Positions 16,042 to 24,686 of a stretch of 64,000 bases of DNA are shown here, piece by piece (the first letter of the stretch is position 1; every line of letters begins with the position of its first letter). Origin of the DNA: Streptomyces qinglanensis (GTDB taxonomy: Bacteria; Actinomycetota; Actinomycetes; Streptomycetales; Streptomycetaceae). The notes under the pieces were generated by a model. That model ran no database searches. It had not been told where the DNA came from and saw nothing but the letters and a program-made list of their open reading frames with translations. The position numbers and the translations under genes were made by a program. The stretch lies in NCBI RefSeq assembly GCF_900111245.1, contig NZ_FOGO01000004.1, forward strand, positions 436,496-500,495, read 5' to 3'.

Positions 16042-17084
16042 GCGGAGGCGAGCTCGGCACCGTGCCGACGGCACAGGTACGCATCGATCACCACAGCGCC
16101 GTCCATCTGGCTGCCGAGCTGGCCCGGCGTACGGCACGGCAGTGCGGGCTGGACGGCTCGCTGCCGGACCAGGCGGCCGCTGTGGCCAGCGAACTGGCCA
16201 GCAACCTGGACAAGCACGCGGGGGACGGCGTCGTCTACCTCCAGCCCCTTCCGACGGGCGAAGGATTCGAGGTGCTGGCCGTCGACCGCGGTCCGGGAAT
16301 GGGCGAGTTGCAGCGCTGCCTGGCCGACGGCTACACCACCACGAACACGCTCGGCACCGGTCTGGGCGCGGTCAGCCGGGTCGCGGACGCCTTCGTGATC
16401 CGCACCCGGGTACCGGACGGCACCGTCGCCTCCGCCCGGTTGACACCCCGCGGCGGCTCCCCGGCCGGAGGGCCTGCCGGACCGTCCGGTCGGGACGGGC
16501 TGCCGGGTCACCGTGTGGGCGCGATCTGTCTGCCTGCCGAGGGCGAGGAGCACTGCGGGGACGGCTGGTCGCTGCACGCCACCGCCGGGCAGGTGACGGC
16601 GGCCGTGGTCGACGGGTTGGGGCACGGCGAGGCCGCGGCCCGCGCCGCGCGACTGGCGCTGCGCATCGCGCGGGAGGCACCGGACAGCGCCCTCCCGGCG
16701 CTCATGTCGGAGATGCACCGGGCTCTGCGGCACACCCGCGGCGCCGCCGTCGGGCTGGTGCGCCTCGAACCCGGACGGCTGCACTTCTGCGGGGTCGGCA
16801 ACGTGCGCGTCTGCGTGCTCCACCACGACCGGCCCCCGCGGCGGATCGAGAGCCGCCCGGGGATCGTCGGGTGGAACCTTCCCACTCCGCACGTCCGCAC
16901 CGAGCCGCTGGAGGCCGACCGCCTGGCAGTGGTGCACTCCGACGGGATACAGGCCCGCTGGTCGCACGATCCCTCCCGGTTCCTGTCGCACCTGCCGGCG
17001 CCGCTGCTGCCCGCGGCTCTGGCACATCGGCACCGCCGGCTCCGGGACGACGCCACCGCACTGGCACTGACAGGACTGCGATGA
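16038..17084 (+). CDS. Fusion of RsbT-like ATPase domain and RsbX-like PP2C phosphatase
   Basis: 348 residues. Residues 10-135 form a second GHKL ATPase domain (VASELASNLDKHAGDG, VDRGPGMGELQRCLADGYTT, LGTGLGAVSRVAD), similar to the adjacent RsbT. From about 150 a SpoIIE/PP2C phosphatase follows with metal-binding aspartates in CGDGW, VVDGLGHGE, HSDGIQARW and RDDATALAL. RsbX resets the stressosome by dephosphorylating RsbS and RsbR, and this protein is placed to do so. The GTG at 16038 is chosen because it overlaps the rsbT stop like the other junctions. Fusing kinase-like and phosphatase domains in one chain is a notable variant. Confidence 0.88.
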   Translation: MSGGELGTVPTAQVRIDHHSAVHLAAELARRTARQCGLDGSLPDQAAAVASELASNLDKHAGDGVVYLQPLPTGEGFEVLAVDRGPGMGELQRCLADGYTTTNTLGTGLGAVSRVADAFVIRTRVPDGTVASARLTPRGGSPAGGPAGPSGRDGLPGHRVGAICLPAEGEEHCGDGWSLHATAGQVTAAVVDGLGHGEAAARAARLALRIAREAPDSALPALMSEMHRALRHTRGAAVGLVRLEPGRLHFCGVGNVRVCVLHHDRPPRRIESRPGIVGWNLPTPHVRTEPLEADRLAVVHSDGIQARWSHDPSRFLSHLPAPLLPAALAHRHRRLRDDATALALTGLR

Positions 17085-18379
17085 GGCTGCTGATGAGACA
17101 GGAGAGCGGGCATCTGACCACGCTGGGCGGGGTGCGGCGAGCAGTGCGCCGCCTCGCCCGGACCCACGGTGTCCCGGCCGAGCTGCGGGCCCGGCTGGTG
17201 GTCTCCGTCGCCGCCGTCGCACGGGACGAACTCGTCGAAGGCCGCGGCGTCCGGGTCCGCCTCTCCTCGGCAGGGGCGGGGCAGACGCACGGCGGCGAAG
17301 CCCTCGCGTGCGTTCTGGCGCCCGTGGGCACCGCCTGCGAGGCCGGCCGGCGAGCGCTCGACGGACTGCCGCTGCCCGCCACGGCCGACGCGGACGGTGC
17401 CGCGGTATGGCACCTTCCGCCGCGCACGTCCGGGAACGGAGCCGGGCACCTCCCCGACGGCGAGACGGTCCCCGACGGTGACATGGCCCCTGTCCGGGAG
17501 GCGGTCCCCGACGGGGAGGCGGTCCACGAGGAGCTGCGCGCGGTACTGGACCGCTGCGACGCCGTGGAGGCCGAGCACCGGTTGCTGAAGGAGGAGCTGG
17601 AGGAGACCAACAGCGGTGTCCTGGCCCTCTACGTCCAGCTCGAGGAACGCGACGAGCAGTTGCGGCGTGCCCACGGCCAGATGCTGCGCGAGCTGGAGGA
17701 CGCGCTGCGTCCCGCACCGCTCACCGTGCCCGGCCTGGAACTGGCCGTGCACTACGCCCCGGCGGACACCGACGCCCCCACCGGCGGTGACCTCTACGAC
17801 TGGTTCCGGCTGCCCGACGGCACGGTGCACATCACCGTGGTCGACGCGCTGGGACACGGGGTCCGCAGTACCGGAGCCGCCCTGAACGTCACCCAGACCG
17901 TGCGGACGCTCGCTCTGGAGGGCCACCCGCCGGGGACCATCGTCGAGCGGGCGAGCGAGATCCTGGCCAGCATCGATCCGCAGTTGCTGGCCACCGTCCT
18001 GCTCGCCCGGGTGGATCCCGACGGCGGAGAGGTGCTGCTGGCCAACGGCAGCCATCCGCCGGCTCTGGTCGTACGGGAGGACGGCACCACCGCCTACCTC
18101 CAGGTGTCCGGGCGGGGAGTGGGCTTCCCGCTGCCGGGCAGCGAGGACGTGCTGCGGGCCCGCCTCGCCCCCGGTGACCTGCTGGTGCTCTACACCGACG
18201 GGCTGACCGAGAGCCGCAAGGACCCCCTGGAGGGCGAGGCCCGGCTGGTCGCCTCCGCGGCCCGGCACCGGAGGCGCCCCATCGAGGAGATCCCCGAGGC
18301 GATCGCCGAGGACATGCACACCGTCGTGCTGCACCCGGACGACACCCTCGCCCTGGCACTGCGGGTACCCCGCACGTGA
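17081..18379 (+). CDS. RsbU-like PP2C/SpoIIE phosphatase with coiled-coil
   Basis: 432 residues from an ATG overlapping the previous stop (ATGA). The first 120 residues resemble a degenerate ATPase-like domain; then a linker with repeated PDGE motifs, a coiled-coil (about 160-205, with EELEETNSGVLALYVQLEER) and a complete SpoIIE phosphatase domain with GGDLYDWF, VVDALGHGV, YTDGLTESR and HPDDTLALAL. RsbU-type enzymes dephosphorylate an anti-anti-sigma factor when bound by RsbT through such a helical part. It is the likely output of this operon. No sigma factor, anti-sigma or RsbV-like gene is in the window. Confidence 0.9.
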   Translation: MRLLMRQESGHLTTLGGVRRAVRRLARTHGVPAELRARLVVSVAAVARDELVEGRGVRVRLSSAGAGQTHGGEALACVLAPVGTACEAGRRALDGLPLPATADADGAAVWHLPPRTSGNGAGHLPDGETVPDGDMAPVREAVPDGEAVHEELRAVLDRCDAVEAEHRLLKEELEETNSGVLALYVQLEERDEQLRRAHGQMLRELEDALRPAPLTVPGLELAVHYAPADTDAPTGGDLYDWFRLPDGTVHITVVDALGHGVRSTGAALNVTQTVRTLALEGHPPGTIVERASEILASIDPQLLATVLLARVDPDGGEVLLANGSHPPALVVREDGTTAYLQVSGRGVGFPLPGSEDVLRARLAPGDLLVLYTDGLTESRKDPLEGEARLVASAARHRRRPIEEIPEAIAEDMHTVVLHPDDTLALALRVPRT

Positions 18380-18651
18380 GCGGGGCGGCTGCGCCGCCGG
18401 TGAGCGGCAGGTGTGCCGGGGATCCGGTCGGCGCCGACGCGTGATCGTACCGGGGCCCTGCCACCTCGGGGGCGTGAACTTCTCCGTGTCGGGCACACGG
18501 ACCGGTGCACACGCCATATCCGCCGTACGGAGGAGGCGGCGAGCGTGATCACGTCGGCACCCGGCGCCGCGCGCCCCGGGGCGAGGGCACCCGTGGTGCG
18601 CCTCGGCCGCCGCACCAGCCGCCTCGCCGCCGACCAGGGACCGTCTCCACA

Positions 18652-20235
18652 GTGATCAGAATTCTCAGCGTCGCAGCTCTCGCGCTCGCGGCCGTCCTGG
18701 CCGCCGCCCTGTCCGTGCAGTCCCCGTGGTGGTGGCTGCCCGCCGCGCTGCTGCTCGTGCCCGCCGCGGTCGGCGTGTACGACCTGCTCCAGCGCAAGCA
18801 CGCGGTGCTGCGCAACTACCCGGTGCTGGGCCATCTGCGGTACCTGCTGGAGAGCATCCGTCCGGAGCTGCAGCAGTACTTCATCGAGCGGAACCACGAC
18901 GGGCGCCCCTACGACCGCGACACCCGCGACCTCGTCTACCAGCGGGCGAAGGGCACCGCCGCCGAGGAGCCCTTCGGCAGCGAGCGGGACCTCTACGCCA
19001 CCGGTTACGAGTTCCTGACCCCCTCCCTGGGCCCGGTGCCGGTCCCCGACACGCCGCCGTCCGCGCGCGTCGGCGGCCCGGAGTGCACGCAGCCCTACGA
19101 CATGGCGCTGCTCAACGTGTCGGCGATGAGCTTCGGATCGCTCTCCGCCAACGCCGTTCTCGCCCTCAACCAGGGCGCTGCGCTGGGCGGCTTCGCGCAC
19201 GACACCGGCGAGGGCGGCATATCCGACTACCACCTGCGGCACGGCGGCGACCTGGTGTGGGAGATCGGCACCGGGTACTTCGGCTGCCGTACGGAGGACG
19301 GCGACTTCGACCCGGACCAGTTCGCCGAGAAGGCCGCGCTCGATCAGGTCAAGTGTGTGGAGCTGAAGCTCTCCCAGGGGGCCAAGCCGGGTATCGGGGG
19401 TGTGCTGCCCGGCGGGAAGGTGAACGCCGAGATCGCGCGGGTGCGCGGGGTGTCGGAGGGCCGGACCGTGATCTCGCCGCCTTACCACCGGGTGTTCTCC
19501 ACACCGCGCGAGCTGGTCCGGTTCCTGGCCCGGATGCGGGAGCTGGCCGGCGGCAAGCCCGTCGGCGCCAAGCTGTGCGTCGGCAGCCGGCGCGATGTGC
19601 TGGCCCTGTGCAAGGCCATGCTCGCGGAGGGGACCACGCCCGACTTCATCGTCGTCGACGGTGCCGAGGGCGGAACGGGTGCCGCACCGCTGGAGTTCTG
19701 CGACCACATGGGCCTCCCGTTGTCCGAGGGGCTGATGACGGTGCACAACGCGCTGGTCGGCACAGGACTGCGGGAGGGGATTCGCATCGGCGCGAGCGGC
19801 AAGGTGGCCACGGGCGCCGACATCGTCAAGCGGCTGATCCAGGGTGCCGACTACACCAACGCGGCTCGCAGCATGATGTTCGCGGTCGGGTGCATCCAGG
19901 CCATGAACTGCCACACCAACGCCTGCCCCAGCGGCGTCGCCACCCAGGATCCGCGGCGTGCCCGGGCGCTCGACGTCACCGACAAGTCAGCGCGCGTGCA
20001 GCGCTTCCAGGACGCCACGGTCCGCAGTGCCCAGCGGATCATGGCCGCGATGGGGGCGGGATCGGTGAGCGAGCTGGGCCCGCACATGCTGTGCCGCCGC
20101 CTGGACCCCGTCACCATCCGCTCCGCCGCGCAACTGCACGAGTGGCTCACCCCCGGCCAGTTGCTCAAGGACCCGCCGGAGGACTGGGCCGCCGACTGGG
20201 CCGCCGCCGACCCGGACCGCTTCGCGGCTGCTTGA
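18652..20235 (+). CDS. FMN-binding glutamate synthase-like protein, membrane-anchored
   Basis: 527 residues from a GTG. Two N-terminal hydrophobic segments (about 5-22 and 25-40, around SPWWWLPAALLLVPAAVGVY) should anchor it. The rest is the FMN-binding TIM-barrel domain of glutamate synthase large chains: NVSAMSFGSLSANAVLALN, DTGEGGISDYH, KLSQGAKPGIGG, and VDGAEGGTGAAPLEF. The 3Fe-4S motif C-x5-C-x4-C is intact in GCIQAMNCHTNACPSG. The glutaminase domain is absent, as in stand-alone archaeal and actinobacterial versions whose electron donor and substrate are often unclear. Confidence 0.9.
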   Translation: MIRILSVAALALAAVLAAALSVQSPWWWLPAALLLVPAAVGVYDLLQRKHAVLRNYPVLGHLRYLLESIRPELQQYFIERNHDGRPYDRDTRDLVYQRAKGTAAEEPFGSERDLYATGYEFLTPSLGPVPVPDTPPSARVGGPECTQPYDMALLNVSAMSFGSLSANAVLALNQGAALGGFAHDTGEGGISDYHLRHGGDLVWEIGTGYFGCRTEDGDFDPDQFAEKAALDQVKCVELKLSQGAKPGIGGVLPGGKVNAEIARVRGVSEGRTVISPPYHRVFSTPRELVRFLARMRELAGGKPVGAKLCVGSRRDVLALCKAMLAEGTTPDFIVVDGAEGGTGAAPLEFCDHMGLPLSEGLMTVHNALVGTGLREGIRIGASGKVATGADIVKRLIQGADYTNAARSMMFAVGCIQAMNCHTNACPSGVATQDPRRARALDVTDKSARVQRFQDATVRSAQRIMAAMGAGSVSELGPHMLCRRLDPVTIRSAAQLHEWLTPGQLLKDPPEDWAADWAAADPDRFAAA

Positions 20236-20266
20236 CCCGTACCTCGTCGTTCTCACGCACGACGGT

Positions 20267-20314
20267 CGAGCGGTGCGGTGCGGCGCGTACGAACGGGCCA
20301 CACCGCACCGCTCG
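20267..20314. terminator. Bidirectional hairpin between convergent genes
   Basis: Perfect 14-bp inverted repeat (20267-20280 and 20301-20314) with a 20-base loop, between the rightward glutamate synthase-like gene (ends 20235) and the leftward permease gene (ends 20338). Confidence 0.75.
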
Positions 20315-20337
20315 GCGGCTGCGGGACAGGGCCGGGC

Positions 20338-22029
20338 TCAGGCGTCCTGCGGATCCTGCTCCGCGAGGATCTCGCGGACCCTGGCCGCGGGCAGCGTCGA
20401 CCGCAGGGCCAGCCAGACCACCAGACCGCTGAGGACGAAGGTGGCCGCGGCGCCCAGGCCGAGGCCGAGCACGCCGAGATTGCCCGCGCCCTCCGCCTTC
20501 TTCGGGAAGTCGCCGAGGTAGCTGACCAGAGCCAGCCCGGCGAACCACACCAGCACCCACCAGCCGTACCGGAAGTCGAGAGCGGGCGTACGCTGCTTCG
20601 TGGTGGCGTGGTGCACCGCCATCAGGACGTAGCCCAGTCCGATGGCGAGGAAAAGCTTCCAGTTGGTGTCCCAGCCAGTCCAGTAGACGATCAGATTGGT
20701 CGACCACAGGGCGACGAAGGACACCGCCGGGCCCAGCTTGCCCAGGCTGAACGGGCGGGTCTGCTCGGGTAGCTGCTTGCGCATCGCCAGCAGCACCAGG
20801 GGGCCGCAGCCGAAGGAGAGCACCGTGCTGTTGGTGACGAATTCCACCAGTTGGCTCCAGCCGGGGAACGGCAGGAAGAAGAAGCAGCCCACGGCGAACG
20901 CGAGAATCAGACTGACCCAGGGCACACCGGTGGAGTTCACCTTCGCCAGTCCGGCGGGAGCATTGCCGTTGCGCCCCATGGCGTAGGAGATGCGGGCGGT
21001 GACGCCCGCGTAGATCAGCCCGGTGTCACCGGGGGAGATGATCGCGTCGGCATAGAGCAACCCGGCCAGCCAGACGGCACCGAGAATGCCGGCGATGGCG
21101 GCGAGCGGGCCGAAGGTGGCCAGGACGTCGCCGTGCGAGCTGAAATGGGCGCCGACCGCTTGCCAGCCTTCGGCCTTGATGGCGCCGGTGGGCACTGCGC
21201 CGATGAAGGCGATCTGCAGCAGGACGTAGATGACGCCGCACAGGACGACGGAGCCGATCATCGTGAGCGGGACGTTCCGTTTCGGGTTGTCCGTCTCGCC
21301 CGCGAGCTCGACTCCCTGGCGGAATCCGAAGAAGGAGAAGGCGATGCCGGCGCTCGCCACTGCCGAGAAGACACCCTGCGCCCCGTAGGGCGCGAAGCCG
21401 CCCACCTCTCCGCCCATGCTGAAGTGGTCGGTGGTGAAGCCCATTGCGAAGAACACGGCTATCACCAGCAGAATGATCGCGAGCTTCCACCACACGAGTA
21501 CATTGTTTATTCGGGCGAACCAGCGGACTCCGAAAAAGTTGACGGCCACGAAAATCGCCATCAGCAGGACGGAGATGCCCGTTCCGGCTGGGGTCAGTAC
21601 GGCCTCGTTGTTCTCGTCGAGCCGCTGGAGCCAGGAGAGCCAGTTCGTGGAGTACTGGACGACTGCCAGCACCTCCACCGGCGCCACCGCCGCGGCCGCG
21701 ATCCAGGTGACCCAGCCCATCGAGAAGCTGGTGAAGGAGCCGAACGAGTAGTGCGGGTAGCGGGCCACCCCTCCCGAGTGCGGGAACATCGTGCCCAGTT
21801 CGGAATAGGTCATGCCGATGAAAATGAACATCACCGCGCCGATCGCCCAGGAGAGTACGGCGGCGGGACCGGCCATCTGAGCGGCGTCGAGTGCGCCGAA
21901 GAGCCATCCGGAACCGATGATGGAGCCGACCGCGGTGAACAGCAGGCCGACGGTGCCGAATTCACGTTTCAGCCGACTGTCGTCCCCGGCGGACACTGAT
22001 GTGTCAGGGGGCTTGGTGTCCATGGACAT
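20338..22029 (-). CDS. APC-family amino-acid permease
   Basis: 563 residues with about 12 membrane segments. Near the N terminus GLLFTAVGSIIGSGWLFGAL is the unwound first helix with the GSG substrate-binding motif of APC transporters. Acidic and basic residues occur only in loops. ATG 22029 is preceded by a perfect AGGAGG-like site (complement of 22031-22040). Closest in feel to bacterial proton-coupled aspartate/glutamate or neutral amino-acid symporters; the substrate is not determined by sequence. Confidence 0.9.
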   Translation of the reverse strand: MSMDTKPPDTSVSAGDDSRLKREFGTVGLLFTAVGSIIGSGWLFGALDAAQMAGPAAVLSWAIGAVMFIFIGMTYSELGTMFPHSGGVARYPHYSFGSFTSFSMGWVTWIAAAAVAPVEVLAVVQYSTNWLSWLQRLDENNEAVLTPAGTGISVLLMAIFVAVNFFGVRWFARINNVLVWWKLAIILLVIAVFFAMGFTTDHFSMGGEVGGFAPYGAQGVFSAVASAGIAFSFFGFRQGVELAGETDNPKRNVPLTMIGSVVLCGVIYVLLQIAFIGAVPTGAIKAEGWQAVGAHFSSHGDVLATFGPLAAIAGILGAVWLAGLLYADAIISPGDTGLIYAGVTARISYAMGRNGNAPAGLAKVNSTGVPWVSLILAFAVGCFFFLPFPGWSQLVEFVTNSTVLSFGCGPLVLLAMRKQLPEQTRPFSLGKLGPAVSFVALWSTNLIVYWTGWDTNWKLFLAIGLGYVLMAVHHATTKQRTPALDFRYGWWVLVWFAGLALVSYLGDFPKKAEGAGNLGVLGLGLGAAATFVLSGLVVWLALRSTLPAARVREILAEQDPQDA

Positions 22030-22506
22030 AAGGAACCTCCTCTGCTTGCTCAGATGTCGCGATTTGCCGCATCTGGGATTTTCGCGCAGCATCCTCGGTG
22101 GGCCGCCGTCGTAGGCCGTCCGGGGGTCCAGTAGAAGCGATGATTGAATCCATGGCTTTAAAGAAACGACAAAGATGTACAGTGAACCGAGGTCGCGCCG
22201 TCGCACGGGCCGCACGAGCGCGATCCGACGCGGACTCCCCCGAGGGGCGCCGATGCCGGGGTGCGGACCGGTCGCCCGCGCCGGTGTCGAGGACCTCGCC
22301 CTGGGGGCGGGCGACCGTGCCCCCGACTGTCGGGCGAGGAGGACGTCGCCCTGGCTGCAACCGGGGCGAGCGGCTCCGGCCGGTGACGGCGGCAGCCGTC
22401 GCGCTCGCCGCGAAGGCCAGACGCACGGAAGAGGGGTGCTGCGACGTATTCGCGGCCAGGGCCGTGTCGGAGCGGCCGACCCACGAGCAGGGCGGGAACG
22501 AGTGCG
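22030..22506. other. 477-bp region between divergent transporter genes
   Basis: No protein-like frame. A relatively AT-rich patch at about 22140-22190 probably holds the promoter of the leftward permease gene, leaving a leader of over 100 bases. No operator symmetry was recognised. Confidence 0.5.
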
Positions 22507-23994
22507 ATGAGGCAGGCGGACAAGCCGGGGTTCGACCGGCGGCTGCTGGCGCCGATGCTGCTGGGCTCGGTCCTCAACCCGGTCAACTCGACGATCATCT
22601 CCGTCGCGCTCGTGCCCATCGGAGCGGCGCTGGGCGCGCCTCCCTCGCAGACCGCGTGGCTGGTCTCCGCCCTCTACCTGGCCACCGCGCTCGGGCAGCC
22701 GGTCGTGGGGCGGCTCATCGACCTCTTCGGCCCGCGCAGGCTCTTCCTCCTCAGCACCGCTCTGGTCGGGGTCGCCGGCGTGGTCGGCACCGCGGCGCCC
22801 GACCTGGGGGTGCTGATCGGTGCCCGGGTCCTGCTCGGGTTCGGCACCTGCGCTGGCTACCCCTCTGCGATGGCCCTGGTGCGCAGCGAGTCGGAGCGCA
22901 CCGGCCGGGACAGCCCGCGCGGGGTGCTGACAGCACTGGCGGTCGCCAATCAGACCGTCGCCGTCGTGGGTCCGCTGCTGGGCGGTCTGCTGATCGCGGC
23001 GGGCGGCTGGCGCGCCACCTTCGCGCTGAACGTGCCGCTGTCCGTCGCGGCGGTGCTGTTGGGCCTGCGCCGGCTGCCGCGGACGACGGGAGCGGACCGG
23101 ATCCGCCCCGCTCGGACCGGGCCCCCGCCGGGGACGGGCGAACCCGGCGGATCGGGCGAGTCCCGGCCCGGGCCCGCGGCGGACAGCGGCCCTCCGCCCC
23201 GCGAGGGCCCGGCCGCCCGGCTGGATCTGCCCGGCATGGCCCTGTTCGCCGCGACGCTCACCTCGCTGCTGCTGTTCCTGATGAACCTGCACCTGCGCGA
23301 CTGGTATCTGCTGGTGATCGCCGCCACCGCGGCGACCGCCTTCGCCCTACGGGAGTTGCGCACCGCCGCTCCCTTCATCGACCTGCGGGTACTCGGCGGG
23401 AACACCCCGCTGCTGGCCACGTTCGGGCGGGCGCTGCTGGCCTACACGGTCTCCTACTCCTTTCTCTACGGCTTCAGCCAGTGGACGGAAGAAGGCTACG
23501 GACTGACGCCCTTCCACGCCGGGCTGGTGCAAATGCCCATGTTCCTGCTGGCGATCGGCGTGGCCGTCGTCGCGGGGCGGCGTGCTGGGGTCCGGGGAAA
23601 GCTGGTGGTCGGCGCACTGGGGCAGCTCGCCGCCAGCGCGGTGCTGCTGACGCTCACCGGGCGGAGCGCGCTGTGGATGCTGGTGCTGGTCGCCCTGATC
23701 TTCGGCGTCCCGCAGGGGCTGAACAACCTCGCCCTGCAGAACTCCGTCTACTTCCAGGCCGATCCCGAACGCACCGCCTCGTCTGCCGGACTGCTGCGCA
23801 CCTTCGCCTACGTCGGTTCGATGATCGCCTCCTCCGCGGCCGCCGCGTCCTTCGGGCAGCACGCCGACACCGCGGGCATGCACCGGCTCGGCTGCGTGAT
23901 GCTCGGTGCCGGTGCGCTCCATCTCCTGCTGACCGCACTCGACCGTTCGCTGGGCCGGGTGGCGGCAGCGGACGCCCGGGCTGCGGCGGAGTAG
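22507..23994 (+). CDS. MFS drug-efflux-type transporter
   Basis: 495 residues with about 13-14 predicted membrane segments. The first helix VLNPVNSTIISVALVPIGAAL corresponds to motif D1 of DHA2 drug:proton antiporters, and GRLIDLFGPRRLFLL is the conserved MFS motif A between helices 2 and 3. A long hydrophilic, Pro/Gly-rich central loop (about 200-245) separates the halves. Exports an unknown small molecule. It lies 60 bases before the isochorismatase-fold gene on the same strand and is probably co-transcribed. Confidence 0.88.
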   Translation: MRQADKPGFDRRLLAPMLLGSVLNPVNSTIISVALVPIGAALGAPPSQTAWLVSALYLATALGQPVVGRLIDLFGPRRLFLLSTALVGVAGVVGTAAPDLGVLIGARVLLGFGTCAGYPSAMALVRSESERTGRDSPRGVLTALAVANQTVAVVGPLLGGLLIAAGGWRATFALNVPLSVAAVLLGLRRLPRTTGADRIRPARTGPPPGTGEPGGSGESRPGPAADSGPPPREGPAARLDLPGMALFAATLTSLLLFLMNLHLRDWYLLVIAATAATAFALRELRTAAPFIDLRVLGGNTPLLATFGRALLAYTVSYSFLYGFSQWTEEGYGLTPFHAGLVQMPMFLLAIGVAVVAGRRAGVRGKLVVGALGQLAASAVLLTLTGRSALWMLVLVALIFGVPQGLNNLALQNSVYFQADPERTASSAGLLRTFAYVGSMIASSAAAASFGQHADTAGMHRLGCVMLGAGALHLLLTALDRSLGRVAAADARAAAE

Positions 23995-24054
23995 CCCGCC
24001 GGTCGGCGAACGGCCCGGCCGCATCCCACCGCATCCGACCCGAGAGGCATCCAC

Positions 24055-24615
24055 ATGTCCCGCACCGCACTGCTCGTCATGGACTTCCAGCACAACACCC
24101 TCGCCCGGATGCCCGACGGCTGTCTGCCACGAGCAGCGCACGCCCTGGAAGTGGCCCGCACCGCCGGTGTCCAGGTGCTCCACATCGCGCTCGGCCTGCG
24201 CCCCGGCCACGTCGACGTCCATCCGCGCAACAAGACCTTCGGCGCCCTGCCGTCCCACCTCTTCATCCCCGACGACCCCGGCGCCGCCATCCATCCCGAC
24301 GCCGCTCCCGCCGACGGGGAGATCGTCGTCCACAAGAACCGCGTCAGCGCGTTCTCCGGGAACAATCTCCAGCAGCTGCTGGCCGCCCAGGACATCGGCC
24401 ATCTCGTCCTGGCCGGCATCTCCACCGGCGGGGTCGTCCTCTCCACCGCGTTGCAGGCCGTCGACCTCGACTACCGGGTCACCGTGCTGTCCGACGCCTG
24501 CGCCGACTCCGACCCCGCCCTGCACGACACGCTGCTCGCTTCGGTCCTCGCCCGGCGTTGCGAGGTCGCGACCGTCGACGCCTGGCGGGGGGCCCTCGAC
24601 GCCCCTGCCGCCTGA
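24055..24615 (+). CDS. Isochorismatase-fold hydrolase lacking the usual catalytic cysteine
   Basis: 186 residues of the isochorismatase-like cysteine hydrolase fold. Asp10 (LLVMDFQ) and Lys94 (VVHKNRVSAF) match two of the three catalytic residues. The third position, in the GxxTxxCVxxT motif, reads GISTGGVVLST, with Val127 where Cys is expected. True isochorismatases such as PhzD also lack the cysteine, so it may hydrolyse a vinyl ether rather than an amide, or be inactive. It probably forms an operon with the upstream MFS gene. Confidence 0.85.
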   Translation: MSRTALLVMDFQHNTLARMPDGCLPRAAHALEVARTAGVQVLHIALGLRPGHVDVHPRNKTFGALPSHLFIPDDPGAAIHPDAAPADGEIVVHKNRVSAFSGNNLQQLLAAQDIGHLVLAGISTGGVVLSTALQAVDLDYRVTVLSDACADSDPALHDTLLASVLARRCEVATVDAWRGALDAPAA

Positions 24616-24686
24616 GCGCACGTCGCTCCTCGGGCACGGCCGGGCGGGCGGCTGGTGCGGAGGGCGTCCGGCGAGTGCCGACGGTC

